From Planctomycetaceae bacterium (lineage in GTDB: Bacteria > Planctomycetota > Planctomycetia > Planctomycetales > Planctomycetaceae), in NCBI GenBank assembly GCA_028284485.1, contig JANQRQ010000291.1:1-32133 (forward strand): a DNA stretch of 32,133 nucleotides, written 5' to 3'. Shown here one piece after another: positions 32,096 through 32,133 of this stretch. The notes below the pieces were generated by a model. That model made no database searches. It was not told the DNA's origin and saw only the letters and a program-made list of their open reading frames with translations. Positions within the stretch are counted from its first letter, which is position 1, and each line of letters begins with the position of its first letter. The translations under genes were made by a program, and so were the position numbers.

Positions 32096-32133
32096 ACTGC
32101 GCGTACTTTCGATTGGCGAATCCGCGGCTGATC

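Overview
The window looks like a chromosomal segment from a member of the phylum Planctomycetota. The strongest evidence is an adjacent pair of planctomycete-type genes: a LamG / planctomycete cytochrome c / DUF1549 / DUF1553 protein followed by a Tat-exported DUF1501 protein. Supporting features are a PQQ-propeller protein next to a cupredoxin-like protein, a secreted sugar-dehydrogenase-like protein, EF-hand membrane proteins, weak or absent Shine-Dalgarno sites, and intergenic regions crowded with dispersed palindromic repeats. Genus and species cannot be read from the sequence.

Left region (1-7.8 kb, all genes on the minus strand): a phage-like gene cluster that runs off the left edge. 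In transcription order it encodes a holin/XhlA-like small membrane protein, a permuted NlpC/P60-type hydrolase, a C39-like papain-fold peptidase, a membrane-anchored protein with a possible thioredoxin-like middle, a small membrane-anchored protein, a ParB-like protein, an ABC ATPase fused to a GNAT domain, a terminase small subunit, and the first 88 codons of the terminase large subunit. The last of these is cut by the window edge. No capsid, portal or tail gene is visible; they could lie to the left. Five of the gaps between these genes are filled with dispersed repeats. The main one is a ~165 bp palindromic element with inverted ends, always in the same orientation. In three gaps it is accompanied by two other repeats in the same order.

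Middle region: a large hybrid histidine kinase (minus strand, 8.2-11.8 kb) with no separate response regulator beside it; a small secreted protein; an array of repeats including two copies of a 209-bp element with matching ends; a small cytosolic protein; and the DUF1549/1553-DUF1501 pair (plus strand, 14.1-19.2 kb). A pseudopilin-like protein carrying one canonical EF-hand loop follows (19.6-20.7 kb), then a third 209-bp element.

Right region (minus strand): a PQQ-type glucose/sorbosone dehydrogenase-like protein; a probable three-gene operon of a cupredoxin-like protein, a 54-residue membrane protein and a secreted PQQ-propeller protein; a single-pass membrane protein with four EF-hand loops; an inverted copy of the 165-bp repeat; and an ABC-2-type permease overlapping by 4 bp with a large membrane/periplasmic protein. 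This last pair probably belongs to an ABC export operon whose ATPase lies beyond the right edge.

No tRNA, rRNA or CRISPR array was seen. The clearest leads for something undescribed are the gene-repeat modular layout of the phage-like cluster, its ParB plus ABC-GNAT module next to terminase, and the 209-bp structured repeat family.
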